The translations under genes were made by a program, and so were the position numbers. The notes under the pieces are model-generated. The model ran no database searches. It had not been told where the DNA came from and saw only the letters and a program-made list of their open reading frames with translations. Below, one piece after another: positions 37,686 through 45,620 of a DNA stretch of 64,000 nt (position 1 is its first letter; each line of letters opens with the position of its first letter). This DNA comes from JAJEFO01 sp009843725 (GTDB taxonomy: Bacteria; Pseudomonadota; Alphaproteobacteria; Rhodobacterales; Rhodobacteraceae), in NCBI GenBank assembly GCA_965243215.1, contig CBDEUJ010000002.1:248001-312000 (forward strand), in the 5' to 3' direction.

Positions 37686-38782
37686 CCATCCTCCAGGTGC
37701 AGGAGCAGTGCAAGCGGCAGCAGCAGTATCGCGATGGGTGGAAGCCATGCGGCCATGATGACCGGGATCTGGCCATTCTCTCCGAGCACCGCGACAAAGT
37801 TCCTGATGAAATAGAAAAGAAACCCGAGACCGAGCGCCGTCATGACCATTAGCCCCGTGCGCCCCATTCGCGTATGGCGCATCGTGAAGCCGGCGCCGAC
37901 GAGTACCATTGCGGTCAGGAGCAGCGGCAACGCAAGTTCCATATGGAAGAACGTTCGGTGATTTCGGGCCGAGAAGCCAGCCGCGTCCAGCCGGGCGATG
38001 AAGGCAGGCAACTCCCAGATCGGAATGGCGCTTGGCGTGCCGAAGCTGTCGAGAATCTGGTCACGCGTCAAGTTCGATGCGAGGACCATCTCCTGCATCT
38101 CGACGCTTTCGACTTCCGGAATGGGCGCTCCGGTATCAAATCGCCATTCCTTCGCACCGGAAATCCGCCACGCGCCGGGGACGAGCAGCGCGCGCTCCGC
38201 TTCGATGCGGTATGTCGGTCTGCTGTCGGGTGCGTAGCCGAGAAACGTGACGTCGAACAGGCTTGTGCCGTCAAGGTTCGAGCTGCTCGCGCGAATCACC
38301 GTCTGCCCTTCGCGCGAACCCTGGCGAAGCCAGAATCCGTCCCCCGTGACCGAGAGAGTCGACGACGCGCCGGAAAGACGAGCCACTTGGGCTTCATGCT
38401 GTCTCTGGGTCGCGGCCACGATCGGGTTCATGGCGGCCACGGCGAAGACGCCGATAAGGAAAGCCAGCAGGACCGGCGCAATCAGGCTCTCGAGTGCCGG
38501 ACGCCCGGCGGCGCGGGTGACCACGAGTTCCGAAGACCGGGCAAGCCCGAGAACCATGCTGACAGTCGCCAGGATCATGATGAGCGGAAGAATTTTGTAG
38601 AGGTCTTCGGGCACGCCCAGGAACGCGAGAACGAGCAGCGTGCCAAAGCCGGCATCGTCAAAGCCGCCGAACCGCCGGATCTGTTCGACGAGGGCGGTAA
38701 GTGTCAGAATCGCGAAAAGGATGAGGAAGACGTAAAGGAAGTTCTTCAGGAACTTGCGCGCAAAATAGAGGTGTAGCGTCAT
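37682..38782 (-). CDS. lptG: LPS export ABC permease LptG
   Basis: LptG and LptF form the inner-membrane part of the LptB2FG exporter that extracts lipopolysaccharide. The 366-residue protein has six membrane helices with a periplasmic jellyroll domain between helices 3 and 4. Features are YFARKFLKNFLYVFLILF at the start and FFHMELALPLLLTAMVLVGAGFTMRH before the last helices. It overlaps lptF by four bases and lptD by four bases. Confidence 0.95.
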   Translation of the reverse strand: MTLHLYFARKFLKNFLYVFLILFAILTLTALVEQIRRFGGFDDAGFGTLLVLAFLGVPEDLYKILPLIMILATVSMVLGLARSSELVVTRAAGRPALESLIAPVLLAFLIGVFAVAAMNPIVAATQRQHEAQVARLSGASSTLSVTGDGFWLRQGSREGQTVIRASSSNLDGTSLFDVTFLGYAPDSRPTYRIEAERALLVPGAWRISGAKEWRFDTGAPIPEVESVEMQEMVLASNLTRDQILDSFGTPSAIPIWELPAFIARLDAAGFSARNHRTFFHMELALPLLLTAMVLVGAGFTMRHTRMGRTGLMVMTALGLGFLFYFIRNFVAVLGENGQIPVIMAAWLPPIAILLLPLALLLHLEDG

Positions 38783-39915
38783 CGTGCAGCCTGCCTTGCG
38801 CGCGCCAGAATTCCTGGCCGCGCCGCGATGTAGAGAAGCCCGAATGCCGCGAGCAACCCCACAAGGGGTCCCGTATAGGCAAGGGGCCAGTTGGCCGCGT
38901 CGGTTCGAACGGTTCCTTGGCCCATTTGCGTGATCAGCTGAATCAGGATCAACCCGATGACCGTTCCGATGCTTTGTCGCCAGACACCGAATCGGGAAAA
39001 CCCGCCCACCATCAGCGCGGAGAAGGCAAGGAGCGGTGCGACCAGCCCGTTCAACGCGTCGCTGAATCGTTCATGCGCTTCCGCGACAAGGGTCGAATGG
39101 GTCGCTCCCGTCAGGGCCTGCACGTCGTCGCCCGCGTCAAGCAGCGCGGGCGTGGGAAGCTCTCGGGGACTGCGTTGTGTCAAGGCGCCGCTTTCGACCA
39201 GATCTGAGAGATCAAAGGTGAAGTCGTCGAAGCGGGTGACCGACAGCCGCTTGCTGCCGACACCATAGCTTTGCGCCATGCCGTCGATCATGACCAGGCT
39301 GGGCGCTTGCTCGCCGCGGATCAGCAGGGCCTCGCGGGCTGAATAGGCGACCGGGCGGTCAGGGTTGCGCGCGTCGGAAAGGAAGACGTCCTGAAGCGCT
39401 CCTATGCTGGAGATTTCGCGGATATAGAAGGTGATTCCGGCGGCAGGGTGCAGGAACTGTCCCTCGCGCAGGAGCCGGGCAGTCATGTTTTCGGCAATCT
39501 CGGCGCTCCGTTCGCTGAGGCGGGCCTGGCTTGCTGGCACCAGGATGTGGGCGAGAACCGACGACATGACAAACACGATGCATCCGAAGATCAAGACCGG
39601 TCGGATCAATCGTACGGGCGAGAGCCCGGTTGCCTGGACAACCACGAGTTCGCTTTCCGACATCAGCCTGTTCGTGACGTATAGCGAGGCCGCAAAGGCT
39701 GCGACGGGCAGGACGAGCCGCACAACGTTGGGGAGCGAAAGTGCCGTGAACTCAAGGAAGACCACGGCCGACTCGCCGTTTGCGATGAGCTGGTCGAAGA
39801 GCACGACCGCCCGGTTGATCCAGTAGATCAGCACGAGCACAAGTGCGAAGAAGCCGAAGAGCATCAGCAACTGGGCAAGCAGGTATCTGTCAAATCGTCT
39901 CAGCATGAGGTCCAT
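38779..39915 (-). CDS. lptF: LPS export ABC permease LptF
   Basis: LptF is the partner of LptG. The 378-residue protein opens LMLRRFDRYLLAQLLMLFGFFALVL, has the SESELVVVQATGLSPVRL coupling helix that meets LptB, and a large periplasmic domain (quoted in parts). I chose the ATG at 39915; ATG 39906 is nearly equivalent. The longer upstream frame has no homology. It is the promoter-proximal gene of the operon that runs to rsmA. Confidence 0.94.
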   Translation of the reverse strand: MDLMLRRFDRYLLAQLLMLFGFFALVLVLIYWINRAVVLFDQLIANGESAVVFLEFTALSLPNVVRLVLPVAAFAASLYVTNRLMSESELVVVQATGLSPVRLIRPVLIFGCIVFVMSSVLAHILVPASQARLSERSAEIAENMTARLLREGQFLHPAAGITFYIREISSIGALQDVFLSDARNPDRPVAYSAREALLIRGEQAPSLVMIDGMAQSYGVGSKRLSVTRFDDFTFDLSDLVESGALTQRSPRELPTPALLDAGDDVQALTGATHSTLVAEAHERFSDALNGLVAPLLAFSALMVGGFSRFGVWRQSIGTVIGLILIQLITQMGQGTVRTDAANWPLAYTGPLVGLLAAFGLLYIAARPGILARARQAAR

Positions 39916-40836
39916 CGCGGTCCGTTCGGAGTCTAGACCATAGGTCGGGCAGGTAAAACAGGGTTGGCACGTTCCGGTTCCGCAAGGACACGTCAACGCG
40001 GCCTGGGGAATTTGCATCCGCCAGGCAACCGCCCCGCGAGTCTCCGGCTGAACAGGCCAAGGCGCAAGTGAGGCAGGACTCCGTCTGCCAAAGCTGATCA
40101 AGCCTGTCAGGAGATTTCGGGCCCGGTCCAGGCCGGACCTGCTCAATCCCGAATGATGGTCGAAGCGCCCGGCATGTTGCCGGACGCTCCGCAGCTTGCC
40201 TCTCCGGAAATCCGGCTGGCAGCAGGTCTCTGGCGCCTGCCTGAGCGGTCCATGCTCAAGCCAGGGAAGCGTTCCGGACCGAACGCTGGCCGGGTCCCGC
40301 CAGCCGGACGTGGATCCAGAGACCTGCCCGGTCCACGCGAAGCGAGGGGCGTGCCGATGGCGGCAGCCTCCGGCGCCCCAAGGCCCGATGCAGGCGCGCG
40401 GCGGACACACGCATGGGGTGCGTGGATGCGCGGATGAGCGCATTGCGAAGTCTTGCCAGGGAACCCGGACGTGCGGAAACTCTTCGCGGCCGCTGGAGTC
40501 CCGCTCTCTGACGGCACCGCGCACCTTTCCGTGGGCGATGGCGCGAGCCCCAATGCGCCTTCAACCAAAGACACGTGCAACTGACCTGCCCGACCCGGAT
40601 CCGGAGCAAGCGCGACACGCACCGGATCAGCCTTGACGGGTCGCCTGGGCAGTTGCTCGAATGCGAAGTTTCCACCTGCGTTCGAATTCCTGTAGGCTGG
40701 AGCGAACCCGAAGGCGATTCGAATTCGCCATGGACAGTCGTTCCGCACCCGTCGGGGCCGCCATAAAACGCGCTCCACGTCAGCCAGGGCGAATTTCCAT
40801 GTCGCCCGGCGGGCTGGGATGCTGTGGAGCCTGATG
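39916..40836. other. Gene-poor 920-bp interval between lptF and holC
   Basis: Open frames of 65-210 codons run in both directions but are compositionally biased (Arg, Pro, Gly, Ala) shadows with no domain. In many Rhodobacterales the leucyl aminopeptidase gene pepA occupies this place; I see no trace of its conserved motifs. The divergent promoters of lptF and holC must lie here. Confidence 0.5.
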
Positions 40837-41301
40837 ATGGGGGCAGCCTATTTCTATCACCTGACCAAGCGTCCGCTTGAGGCGACGCTTCCGGTCCTGA
40901 TCGGCAAGTCGCTTGAGGCGGGTTGGCGAGTTGCCGTTCGTGCGCGCGAGGAGTCTCTTCTTGAGCGCCTGGACCGGCAGCTTTGGCTGGGCGACGGGTT
41001 CCTGCCCCATGGCATCGCCGGCGGTTCGCATGACAGGGAGCAGCCCGTGCTCCTGACGACGGGAGAGCCCGACAACGATCCGGCTTGCCTGATCAGCGTG
41101 GATGGGGCGGATGTCAGCGTTGGGGAGGTCGAGGCGAAGGACAGGGTCTGCATCCTGTTCAACGGAGCCGATGCCGAAGCCGTCGAGCATGCACGCGAGC
41201 AGTGGCGGACGCTGACCGAGGCAGGTGCAGAGGCGCAGTACTGGACTGAGGACCAGGGACGCTGGACCAAGAAGGCGGAGAGCGGTCCGAAGCCGAAATA
41301 G
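40837..41301 (+). CDS. holC: DNA polymerase III subunit chi
   Basis: HolC links the polymerase III clamp loader to single-strand binding protein. The 154-residue protein shows the family pattern: AAYFYHLTKRPLEATLPVLIGKSL, RVAVRAREESLLERLDRQLW, FLPHGIAGGSHDREQPVLLT and RVCILFNGADAEAVEHAREQW. I use the ATG at 40837, downstream of a GGAG; an adjacent ATG lies at 40834. It is convergent with the protease gene. Confidence 0.93.
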   Translation: MGAAYFYHLTKRPLEATLPVLIGKSLEAGWRVAVRAREESLLERLDRQLWLGDGFLPHGIAGGSHDREQPVLLTTGEPDNDPACLISVDGADVSVGEVEAKDRVCILFNGADAEAVEHAREQWRTLTEAGAEAQYWTEDQGRWTKKAESGPKPK

Positions 41302-41338
41302 CGGCGTGCAGCGATTGTCCCTCTCGGGAACATGCCTC

Positions 41339-41920
41339 TCAGGGCGTCAGGATCAGGCCTTCGTCGGATATCTCGAGCCGCTCGAATCTCGAAAGAAAGC
41401 TCATTCCGAGAAGCGAGTCGTCCATGTCTCCGCTGTTCACCGCCACGCGCACCCGTTCGAAGCGAACCCGCCCCAGCGACATGACGTCTGCCGTGGCAAA
41501 TGCGGTCTTCACCGGTCCGTTTGCCGTGCGAGCCGTACCCAGAAACGCCAGGTTGTCCGGGTCAAATCCCGCGCGGCGCGCGTCTTCAAGCGACAGCACC
41601 ACTTCCGTAGCGCCCGTGTCGACGATGAAGTCCACTGGCGTGCCGTTCACGTCCACCTGGAGGAAGAAATGTCCGCCACGTCCGCGAGGGACGTGAACCG
41701 ACGATCCGTCCGAAAGCACGGACTGGCGCGGAACTATGTCGCGGCGAATGTCGCCCCAAAGCCCGTAAACGGCCACGACACCAAGGAAAATCAGCCCCCA
41801 CGCCAGGAACATGCGCAACGACCTGCCAAGGGATGCCCTGTTCTCCGCAATGAACCATCCGCCGACGGCGGTCAGCAGGAGCAGCAGGTAGACGAGGCGT
41901 GGGAACTGTTCGAAGTCCAT
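41339..41920 (-). CDS. Membrane-anchored retropepsin-like aspartic protease (TIGR02281 type)
   Basis: The 193-residue protein has two N-terminal membrane helices (RLVYLLLLLTAVGGWFIA and MFLAWGLIFLGVVAVYGLW) and a periplasmic retropepsin domain. The catalytic Asp lies in VDFIVDTGATEVVLS. A single DTGA site means it must work as a dimer, as in retroviral proteases. GMSFLSRFERLEIS near the end is also conserved. The substrate is unknown. The left end of a transposon lies 86 bases upstream of its start. Confidence 0.9.
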   Translation of the reverse strand: MDFEQFPRLVYLLLLLTAVGGWFIAENRASLGRSLRMFLAWGLIFLGVVAVYGLWGDIRRDIVPRQSVLSDGSSVHVPRGRGGHFFLQVDVNGTPVDFIVDTGATEVVLSLEDARRAGFDPDNLAFLGTARTANGPVKTAFATADVMSLGRVRFERVRVAVNSGDMDDSLLGMSFLSRFERLEISDEGLILTP

Positions 41921-41998
41921 GTCATGTAGATAGGTGGCGACGGCATCCTTTGCCAGTCCGTCCGATGGCACTGCTGCAAGCCGGAACACGATCCGGGA

Positions 41999-42006
41999 AA
42001 TCCGTG
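41999..42006. repeat. Left target-site duplication (AATCCGTG)
   Basis: The eight bases just outside the left inverted repeat are identical to the eight bases outside the right one at 44582-44589. IS1595-family elements make 8-bp duplications, so this marks a bona fide transposition event into intergenic DNA. Confidence 0.92.
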
Positions 42007-42050
42007 GGGAATTATATACTTTACAAAACATTGAGAACATAGCGGGAACA
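42007..42050 (+). repeat. Left terminal inverted repeat of the IS1595-type transposon
   Basis: This 44-bp repeat is AT-rich in its outer half (TATATACTTTACAAAACA) and ends inside with GCGGGAACA. It pairs with 44538-44581 with a single mismatch at position 5. Confidence 0.93.
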
Positions 42051-42061
42051 AAACCCCGAAA

Positions 42062-42081
42062 GTGTGACATATACGTCACAC
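42062..42081. promoter_or_regulatory. Palindrome upstream of the transposase gene
   Basis: GTGTGAC, six bases, then GTCACAC form a perfect 7-bp inverted repeat between the terminal repeat and the transposase start. It could be an operator limiting transposase expression or an accessory transposase site. Function is inferred from position only. Confidence 0.4.
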
Positions 42082-42174
42082 AAGACCACCAAACCGCCTA
42101 TCTCTGAAGCCTGTTTTACTGTGCGTTTTCAACGGTTTGTGCCATGATTGGGCATAAGCCGAAAGGAGATGCAC

Positions 42175-43140
42175 ATGGCGCATTCAGCACCTGGAAAGTG
42201 GTGGCGCGAAGGACTGTCCATATTCGAGATCACGGACATGTTCCCCGACGACGAGACTGCTGAAGCGTGGTTCGAGGAAATCCGTTGGGGCGCGGCCGGA
42301 AGGCCGACCGCATGTCCCAAGTGCGGGTGCACCGACCGGATCAAGGTCAGGACAAGCCGGAAGCCAGGACCATACTACTGCGGCGATTGCCGTTCCCATT
42401 TCAGCGTCCGTTTCGGGACGGTCATGCAGGCGTCCAACATCCCGCTGAGAAAGTGGGCCTTGGGAACCTACCTCTGGGCCGTCAGCCTCAAGGGCGTCTC
42501 TTCCATGAAGCTGCACCGTGACCTTGGCATCACCCAGAAATCCGCCTGGTTCATGGCACATCGGTTGCGCAAAGCGTGGTCCGAGCCAGTCGGTGATCTG
42601 GGCGGGCCGGTCGAGGTCGATGAATCCTACTTCGGTGGCAAGCGCCGGAACATGAGCAACTCGAAGCGCAAGGAACTCTTCGGCACCGGACGGGGCGCGG
42701 TCGGCAAGACTGCCGTTGTCGGCGCCAGGGACCAGTGGGACGAGACCATCACGGCGAAAGTGGTCCGCAACACCGGCAAGGAGACATTGCAGGGCTTCAT
42801 CCGAAAGCATGTCCAGAAGGGCGCCACGGTCTACACTGACGAGGCGAGTGCCTACTCTGGCCTTGGTGCCGACTATGACCACGAGACCGTGAACCACTCG
42901 GCGAAGGAATACGTGAACGGCATGGCGCACACCAACGGGATCGAAAGTTTCTGGTCGATGATGAAGCGCGCCCATAAAGGGACGTTCCACCACTTCTCCG
43001 CGAAGCACCTGCACCGTTACGTTGCTGAGTTTGCGGCCCGTCACAACTGCCGGAACAGGGACACCCTCGTTCAGATGCAGGACTTGGTGGCCGCGATGGT
43101 CGGGAAGCGACTGATGTACAAGGAGCTGGTTGGGGATTGA
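42175..43140 (+). CDS. IS1595-family (ISXO2-like) transposase
   Basis: The 321-residue transposase begins at an ATG after AAGGAG. An N-terminal zinc ribbon has paired cysteines (CPKCGC and YYCGDC). The catalytic core shows the first Asp in VEVDESYFGGKRRN, the second in TVYTDEASAYSGL, and the Asn/Lys region in HTNGIESFWSMMKR. This is the DDNK-type ISXO2 domain. It is intact and should mobilise the whole element. Confidence 0.95.
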   Translation: MAHSAPGKWWREGLSIFEITDMFPDDETAEAWFEEIRWGAAGRPTACPKCGCTDRIKVRTSRKPGPYYCGDCRSHFSVRFGTVMQASNIPLRKWALGTYLWAVSLKGVSSMKLHRDLGITQKSAWFMAHRLRKAWSEPVGDLGGPVEVDESYFGGKRRNMSNSKRKELFGTGRGAVGKTAVVGARDQWDETITAKVVRNTGKETLQGFIRKHVQKGATVYTDEASAYSGLGADYDHETVNHSAKEYVNGMAHTNGIESFWSMMKRAHKGTFHHFSAKHLHRYVAEFAARHNCRNRDTLVQMQDLVAAMVGKRLMYKELVGD

Positions 43141-43180
43141 TGGAATCTAGGTTGCGCCCTGTCCGAAGGGCTTGTAAACG

Positions 43181-43210
43181 ACCAGCGTGGAGCGCCTACT
43201 CCACGCTGGT
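43181..43210. terminator. Perfect 12-bp hairpin downstream of the transposase
   Basis: ACCAGCGTGGAG pairs with CTCCACGCTGGT around a six-base loop. There is no T-run in either direction, so intrinsic termination is uncertain. It separates the transposase from the small gene at 43252 and may insulate or attenuate transcription. Confidence 0.55.
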
Positions 43211-43251
43211 CTCATGACCAACCATAACCCAAATCTGAAAGGAAAAAGCCA

Positions 43252-43389
43252 ATGGCTGGCACTGCTGCAAATTCACCACAAACTGATCGTCCGCTCAAGG
43301 GTCTGTTCAAGGACATCCTGAAGAGGCAAGAAGATCGCCAAATCAGATTTGCGAAGAGCCTTCCCTGGAATCGCAAGAAATGTAAGTAG
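43252..43389 (+). CDS. Small basic protein of 45 residues, transposon passenger
   Basis: The frame starts at an ATG with AAAGGA at normal spacing and encodes a basic peptide: MAGTAANSPQTDRPLKGL, then FKDILKRQEDRQIRFAK and ending WNRKKCK. It ends at a TAG at 43387-43389, directly abutting the end of the opposing passenger operon. I do not recognise a family. The Shine-Dalgarno site and the lack of better coding on the other strand support translation, but its size limits certainty. Confidence 0.5.
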   Translation: MAGTAANSPQTDRPLKGLFKDILKRQEDRQIRFAKSLPWNRKKCK

Positions 43390-43614
43390 TCACTGACCGC
43401 ACAACCGGTTCACAGCCAGCACCGCCTGCCTGACATGATCTGTTCCGGCCAGCCTTGAGTCGTATGCTCGCCTGGCCTGCACGACCTCGTACAGCGCGTC
43501 GTTGCAAGTGGAGGGTGTCGCAGGGGCAGTCAGCAACAGGGGTGACATTCCCTGCTCGCCTGCAACGCAGCTGGCGAGGATTATAGCAGATAATAGTGTT
43601 AGCGTGACTTTCAC
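43390..43614 (-). CDS. Small putative lipoprotein, transposon passenger
   Basis: From a GTG at 43614, preceded by AGGAAC, this encodes 74 residues. The N-terminus KVTLTLLSAIILASC has a lipobox with Cys16, so the mature protein should be a membrane-anchored lipoprotein of about 59 residues. Two further Cys (STCNDALYE and NRLCGQ) may form a disulfide around a helical segment (EVVQARRAYDSRL). No family is recognised. It is the third gene of the passenger operon. Confidence 0.65.
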   Translation of the reverse strand: MKVTLTLLSAIILASCVAGEQGMSPLLLTAPATPSTCNDALYEVVQARRAYDSRLAGTDHVRQAVLAVNRLCGQ

Positions 43615-43624
43615 GTTTGCGTTC

Positions 43625-43912
43625 CTACAGGAAGTCCAGGAAGCCAAAGCCGAAGAACCCTAGCAGGGCGAGAAACAGCAGCACGATCAGCACGAAGACG
43701 CCAATGTAGAACCCGATGACTGTTACGAACACCAAACCCATGCCGACCGCGACGTAATTGAACGGAAACGGCACGGGCACGGCATCGGCCATGTGCGCAA
43801 TGTAGCCAAGTATCAATGCGAGCGTGTCCAGAACAGTGCTGATGATGCCTGTGGATTCCGTCTGTTCTGCGGCGATCTTTGGCACTTCGGGTTGATCGGG
43901 ATTCTGACTCAT
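43625..43912 (-). CDS. Small membrane protein, transposon passenger
   Basis: This 95-residue protein has a polar N-terminus (SQNPDQPEVPKIAAEQTEST) and a strongly hydrophobic rest. One segment is TVLDTLALILGYIAHMA, followed by a long stretch from VAVGMGLVFVTVIGFYI through FVLIVLLFLALLGFFGF that could hold two spans. The ATG overlaps the stop of the upstream gene (ATGA), showing translational coupling. I do not recognise a family. Confidence 0.7.
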   Translation of the reverse strand: MSQNPDQPEVPKIAAEQTESTGIISTVLDTLALILGYIAHMADAVPVPFPFNYVAVGMGLVFVTVIGFYIGVFVLIVLLFLALLGFFGFGFLDFL

Positions 43913-44301
43913 CCGAACTTCACCGAGCACGGAGCGACCCAGATCAACAGAAAGACATTGTCTTCGTCCACGCCTAGCATTCTGCCTTCAATGCCGTCCG
44001 TCGTACCAGTGATGTACACGACCCCGGCTTCTGTGTCGCCTATGTAGAACGGAACTTGGGAATCCAGACGAGCCATGATTGAATCATCCAGTTCAACTTC
44101 GAACGCGTAAAATGGCCACGCTTCAGGGTGCTCTGGATCATCCTTGCTATCTATGTGCGATTGCCAGTCCAGCCAGCCTGATCCAAGTCTCTTGAACTGA
44201 TCGACCTTCGAGAAGTCGCAACTGACGGTTCCGGCATGTGATGCCGTCGGCAAGGCAACTCCAACGGCTACCGCTCCAATCAATGCTGGTATCCTGAACA
44301 T
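43909..44301 (-). CDS. Secreted protein of unknown function, transposon passenger
   Basis: The 130-residue protein has a clear signal peptide (MFRIPALIGAVAVGVALPTASHA) and a soluble mature domain with two Cys (TVSCDFSK and APCSVKFG) near its ends, suggesting a single disulfide. Features include DDSIMARLDSQVPFYIG and VYITGTTDGIEGRMLGV. No domain is recognised. It is the first gene of a coupled three-gene operon whose products all appear to be exported or membrane-bound. Confidence 0.72.
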   Translation of the reverse strand: MFRIPALIGAVAVGVALPTASHAGTVSCDFSKVDQFKRLGSGWLDWQSHIDSKDDPEHPEAWPFYAFEVELDDSIMARLDSQVPFYIGDTEAGVVYITGTTDGIEGRMLGVDEDNVFLLIWVAPCSVKFG

Positions 44302-44350
44302 TCTTTGTCCCTTAGTTCATGTTGAACGACCAGGCGGGTGCCGGGCCGTT

Positions 44351-44480
44351 GCGAACAAACATCGGTTGGAAGTTGTCCCTGCTTATTCGCCCAAGGCGAC
44401 GGGAGCTTACTCCGTCACCATGACAATGGGCTTATTCGGCAGGTAGCCCGGCGCAGTGGCCGGACCGATGTTTTGTTCGC
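44351..44480. repeat. Subterminal inverted repeat inside the transposon
   Basis: GCGAACAAACATCGGT at 44351-44366 is repeated inverted at 44464-44480 with one extra base. The pair lies between the passenger operon promoter and the right terminal repeat. It could be a transposase-binding site or the base of an RNA structure. I see no convincing gene between 44302 and 44537. Confidence 0.6.
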
Positions 44481-44537
44481 AGAATGGAGGCTATGCCCGA
44501 ACGAGGCGTGGCGCAACGGGAAAATCTGCTGTTAGAA

Positions 44538-44581
44538 TGTTCCCGCTATGTTCTCAATGTTTTGTAAAGTATATAAGTCCC
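44538..44581 (-). repeat. Right terminal inverted repeat of the IS1595-type transposon
   Basis: Partner of 42007-42050, matching in inverted orientation at 43 of 44 positions. The flanking duplication follows at 44582-44589. Confidence 0.93.
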
Positions 44582-44589
44582 AATCCGTG
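44582..44589. repeat. Right target-site duplication (AATCCGTG)
   Basis: Identical to 41999-42006; it marks the right boundary of the IS1595-type insertion. Confidence 0.92.
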
Positions 44590-44666
44590 GCTGCCTGACG
44601 ACCTTCGCGTCCTGGCCCTGCCTGCTTGCGCGGATTGCCTGCAGACGAGCCGGCTGGCCTTCACGA

Positions 44667-45284
44667 TCACTCGTCCCGGTCGATCAACCCGAGCCCCCGC
44701 AGGTAGATCCCTATGCCGGCTTCGAGCAGGTCTTCCGGCGGAAAGGGCGATTTGGTCCCGGGTGCGCCGCGCGCAAACAGCTCGACGACGCCATGGCTAA
44801 GCGCCCAGACATGTGCCGAGAACATTTGCGGTGGCGGGCGCTTGTCGTAAGGGATGTTCTTTGACAGTTCGGCGGCGGCTTTCTCCAGAACGTCGAAGGC
44901 ACGTTGTGCAACCTGTGCGAGCTCTGGCGTGCGGTTGATCGAGATCCCGCTCTCGAACATGGCAACGTAGTGTCCGGGATGCCGTCGGGCAAAGGCGAGA
45001 TATGCGTGGCCTGTTGCCTCGAACGACGCAAGGGACGAGGGCTGTCCGGTCTCGTATGCATATTCCATGAGGTCGGCGAAGGTCTCGAATCCCTGCCGGG
45101 CGATCTCGGCAATCAGGTCATCGCGACCCTCGAAGTGACGGTAGACCGCAGCAGGCGTCACGCCGGCCAGCTTCGCCGCTTCCGAAAGCGTGAAGCCCGT
45201 CGGTCCTTTCTCCTCGATCAGTTTCAGCGCCGCGTCGACGAGCGCCCGGCGGAGGTCGCCGTGATGATAGCCGCGCTTAGCCAT
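44667..45284 (-). CDS. TetR family transcriptional regulator
   Basis: The 205-residue regulator has a TetR N-terminal helix-turn-helix (LRRALVDAALKLIEEKG, SEAAKLAGVTPAAVYRHFEGRDDL) and a helical C-terminal ligand domain of the WHG type (FARRHPGHYVAMFESG, HVWALSHGVVELF). It probably represses a nearby or its own promoter. The 336-bp interval to metA (45285-45620) lacks a gene and may hold its operator. The ligand is unknown. Confidence 0.9.
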   Translation of the reverse strand: MAKRGYHHGDLRRALVDAALKLIEEKGPTGFTLSEAAKLAGVTPAAVYRHFEGRDDLIAEIARQGFETFADLMEYAYETGQPSSLASFEATGHAYLAFARRHPGHYVAMFESGISINRTPELAQVAQRAFDVLEKAAAELSKNIPYDKRPPPQMFSAHVWALSHGVVELFARGAPGTKSPFPPEDLLEAGIGIYLRGLGLIDRDE

Positions 45285-45620
45285 TCCGGCGGGCAGAGAG
45301 CTTTGAGGGCTGCCGCGCGATCACGCTGCGTGACGCATGGTCGGGTCCGATCGGCTCGACGCCGGGTCCAGTGCCCGTAGCGCCGGGACACGCGCCATCA
45401 TGACCGGCGGCATTTCGGAAGGCCGATGTGATTCCTTCGCAAGGACGGATCATGTTAAGCGCCTTTATTTTGTCCAGTATCTAGGCATGGAGCGGCACAG
45501 GCGCAATCCATGGAGGTCCTTGACGATTGCTGGCGCCGGCGAATTGGGCCTTGCGGGCCACGCTCCGCAAGGCTGAGATTCCGGCCGGATGTCTCTCGCT
45601 GGCCAGAAACCCTTCCTTGA
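45285..45620. other. Intergenic region between tetR-type gene and metA
   Basis: No supported gene. It lies upstream of the TetR-type gene and downstream of metA, so it should contain the regulator's promoter. I did not find a strong palindrome. Confidence 0.4.

Larger units (their letters stand above)
42007..44581 (+). mobile_element. IS1595-family transposon carrying passenger genes
   Basis: The 2,575-bp element is bounded by 44-bp inverted repeats starting GGGA (42007-42050 and 44538-44581) that match at 43 of 44 positions, and by an 8-bp duplication. Inside are a full transposase gene, a 12-bp perfect hairpin, a 45-codon gene and a three-gene operon running the opposite way. No resistance or classical defence gene is recognisable. 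The near-perfect ends suggest recent, possibly still active, movement. Confidence 0.92.

Noticed and set aside
40143..40778. Minus-strand frame of 211 codons in the lptF-holC gap
   Set aside because: Arg/Pro/Ala-rich with no domain, no signal and no ribosome binding site; typical chance frame in GC-rich DNA.
44338..44535. 65-codon plus-strand frame inside the transposon
   Set aside because: No ribosome binding site or domain, and it spans the subterminal inverted repeat.
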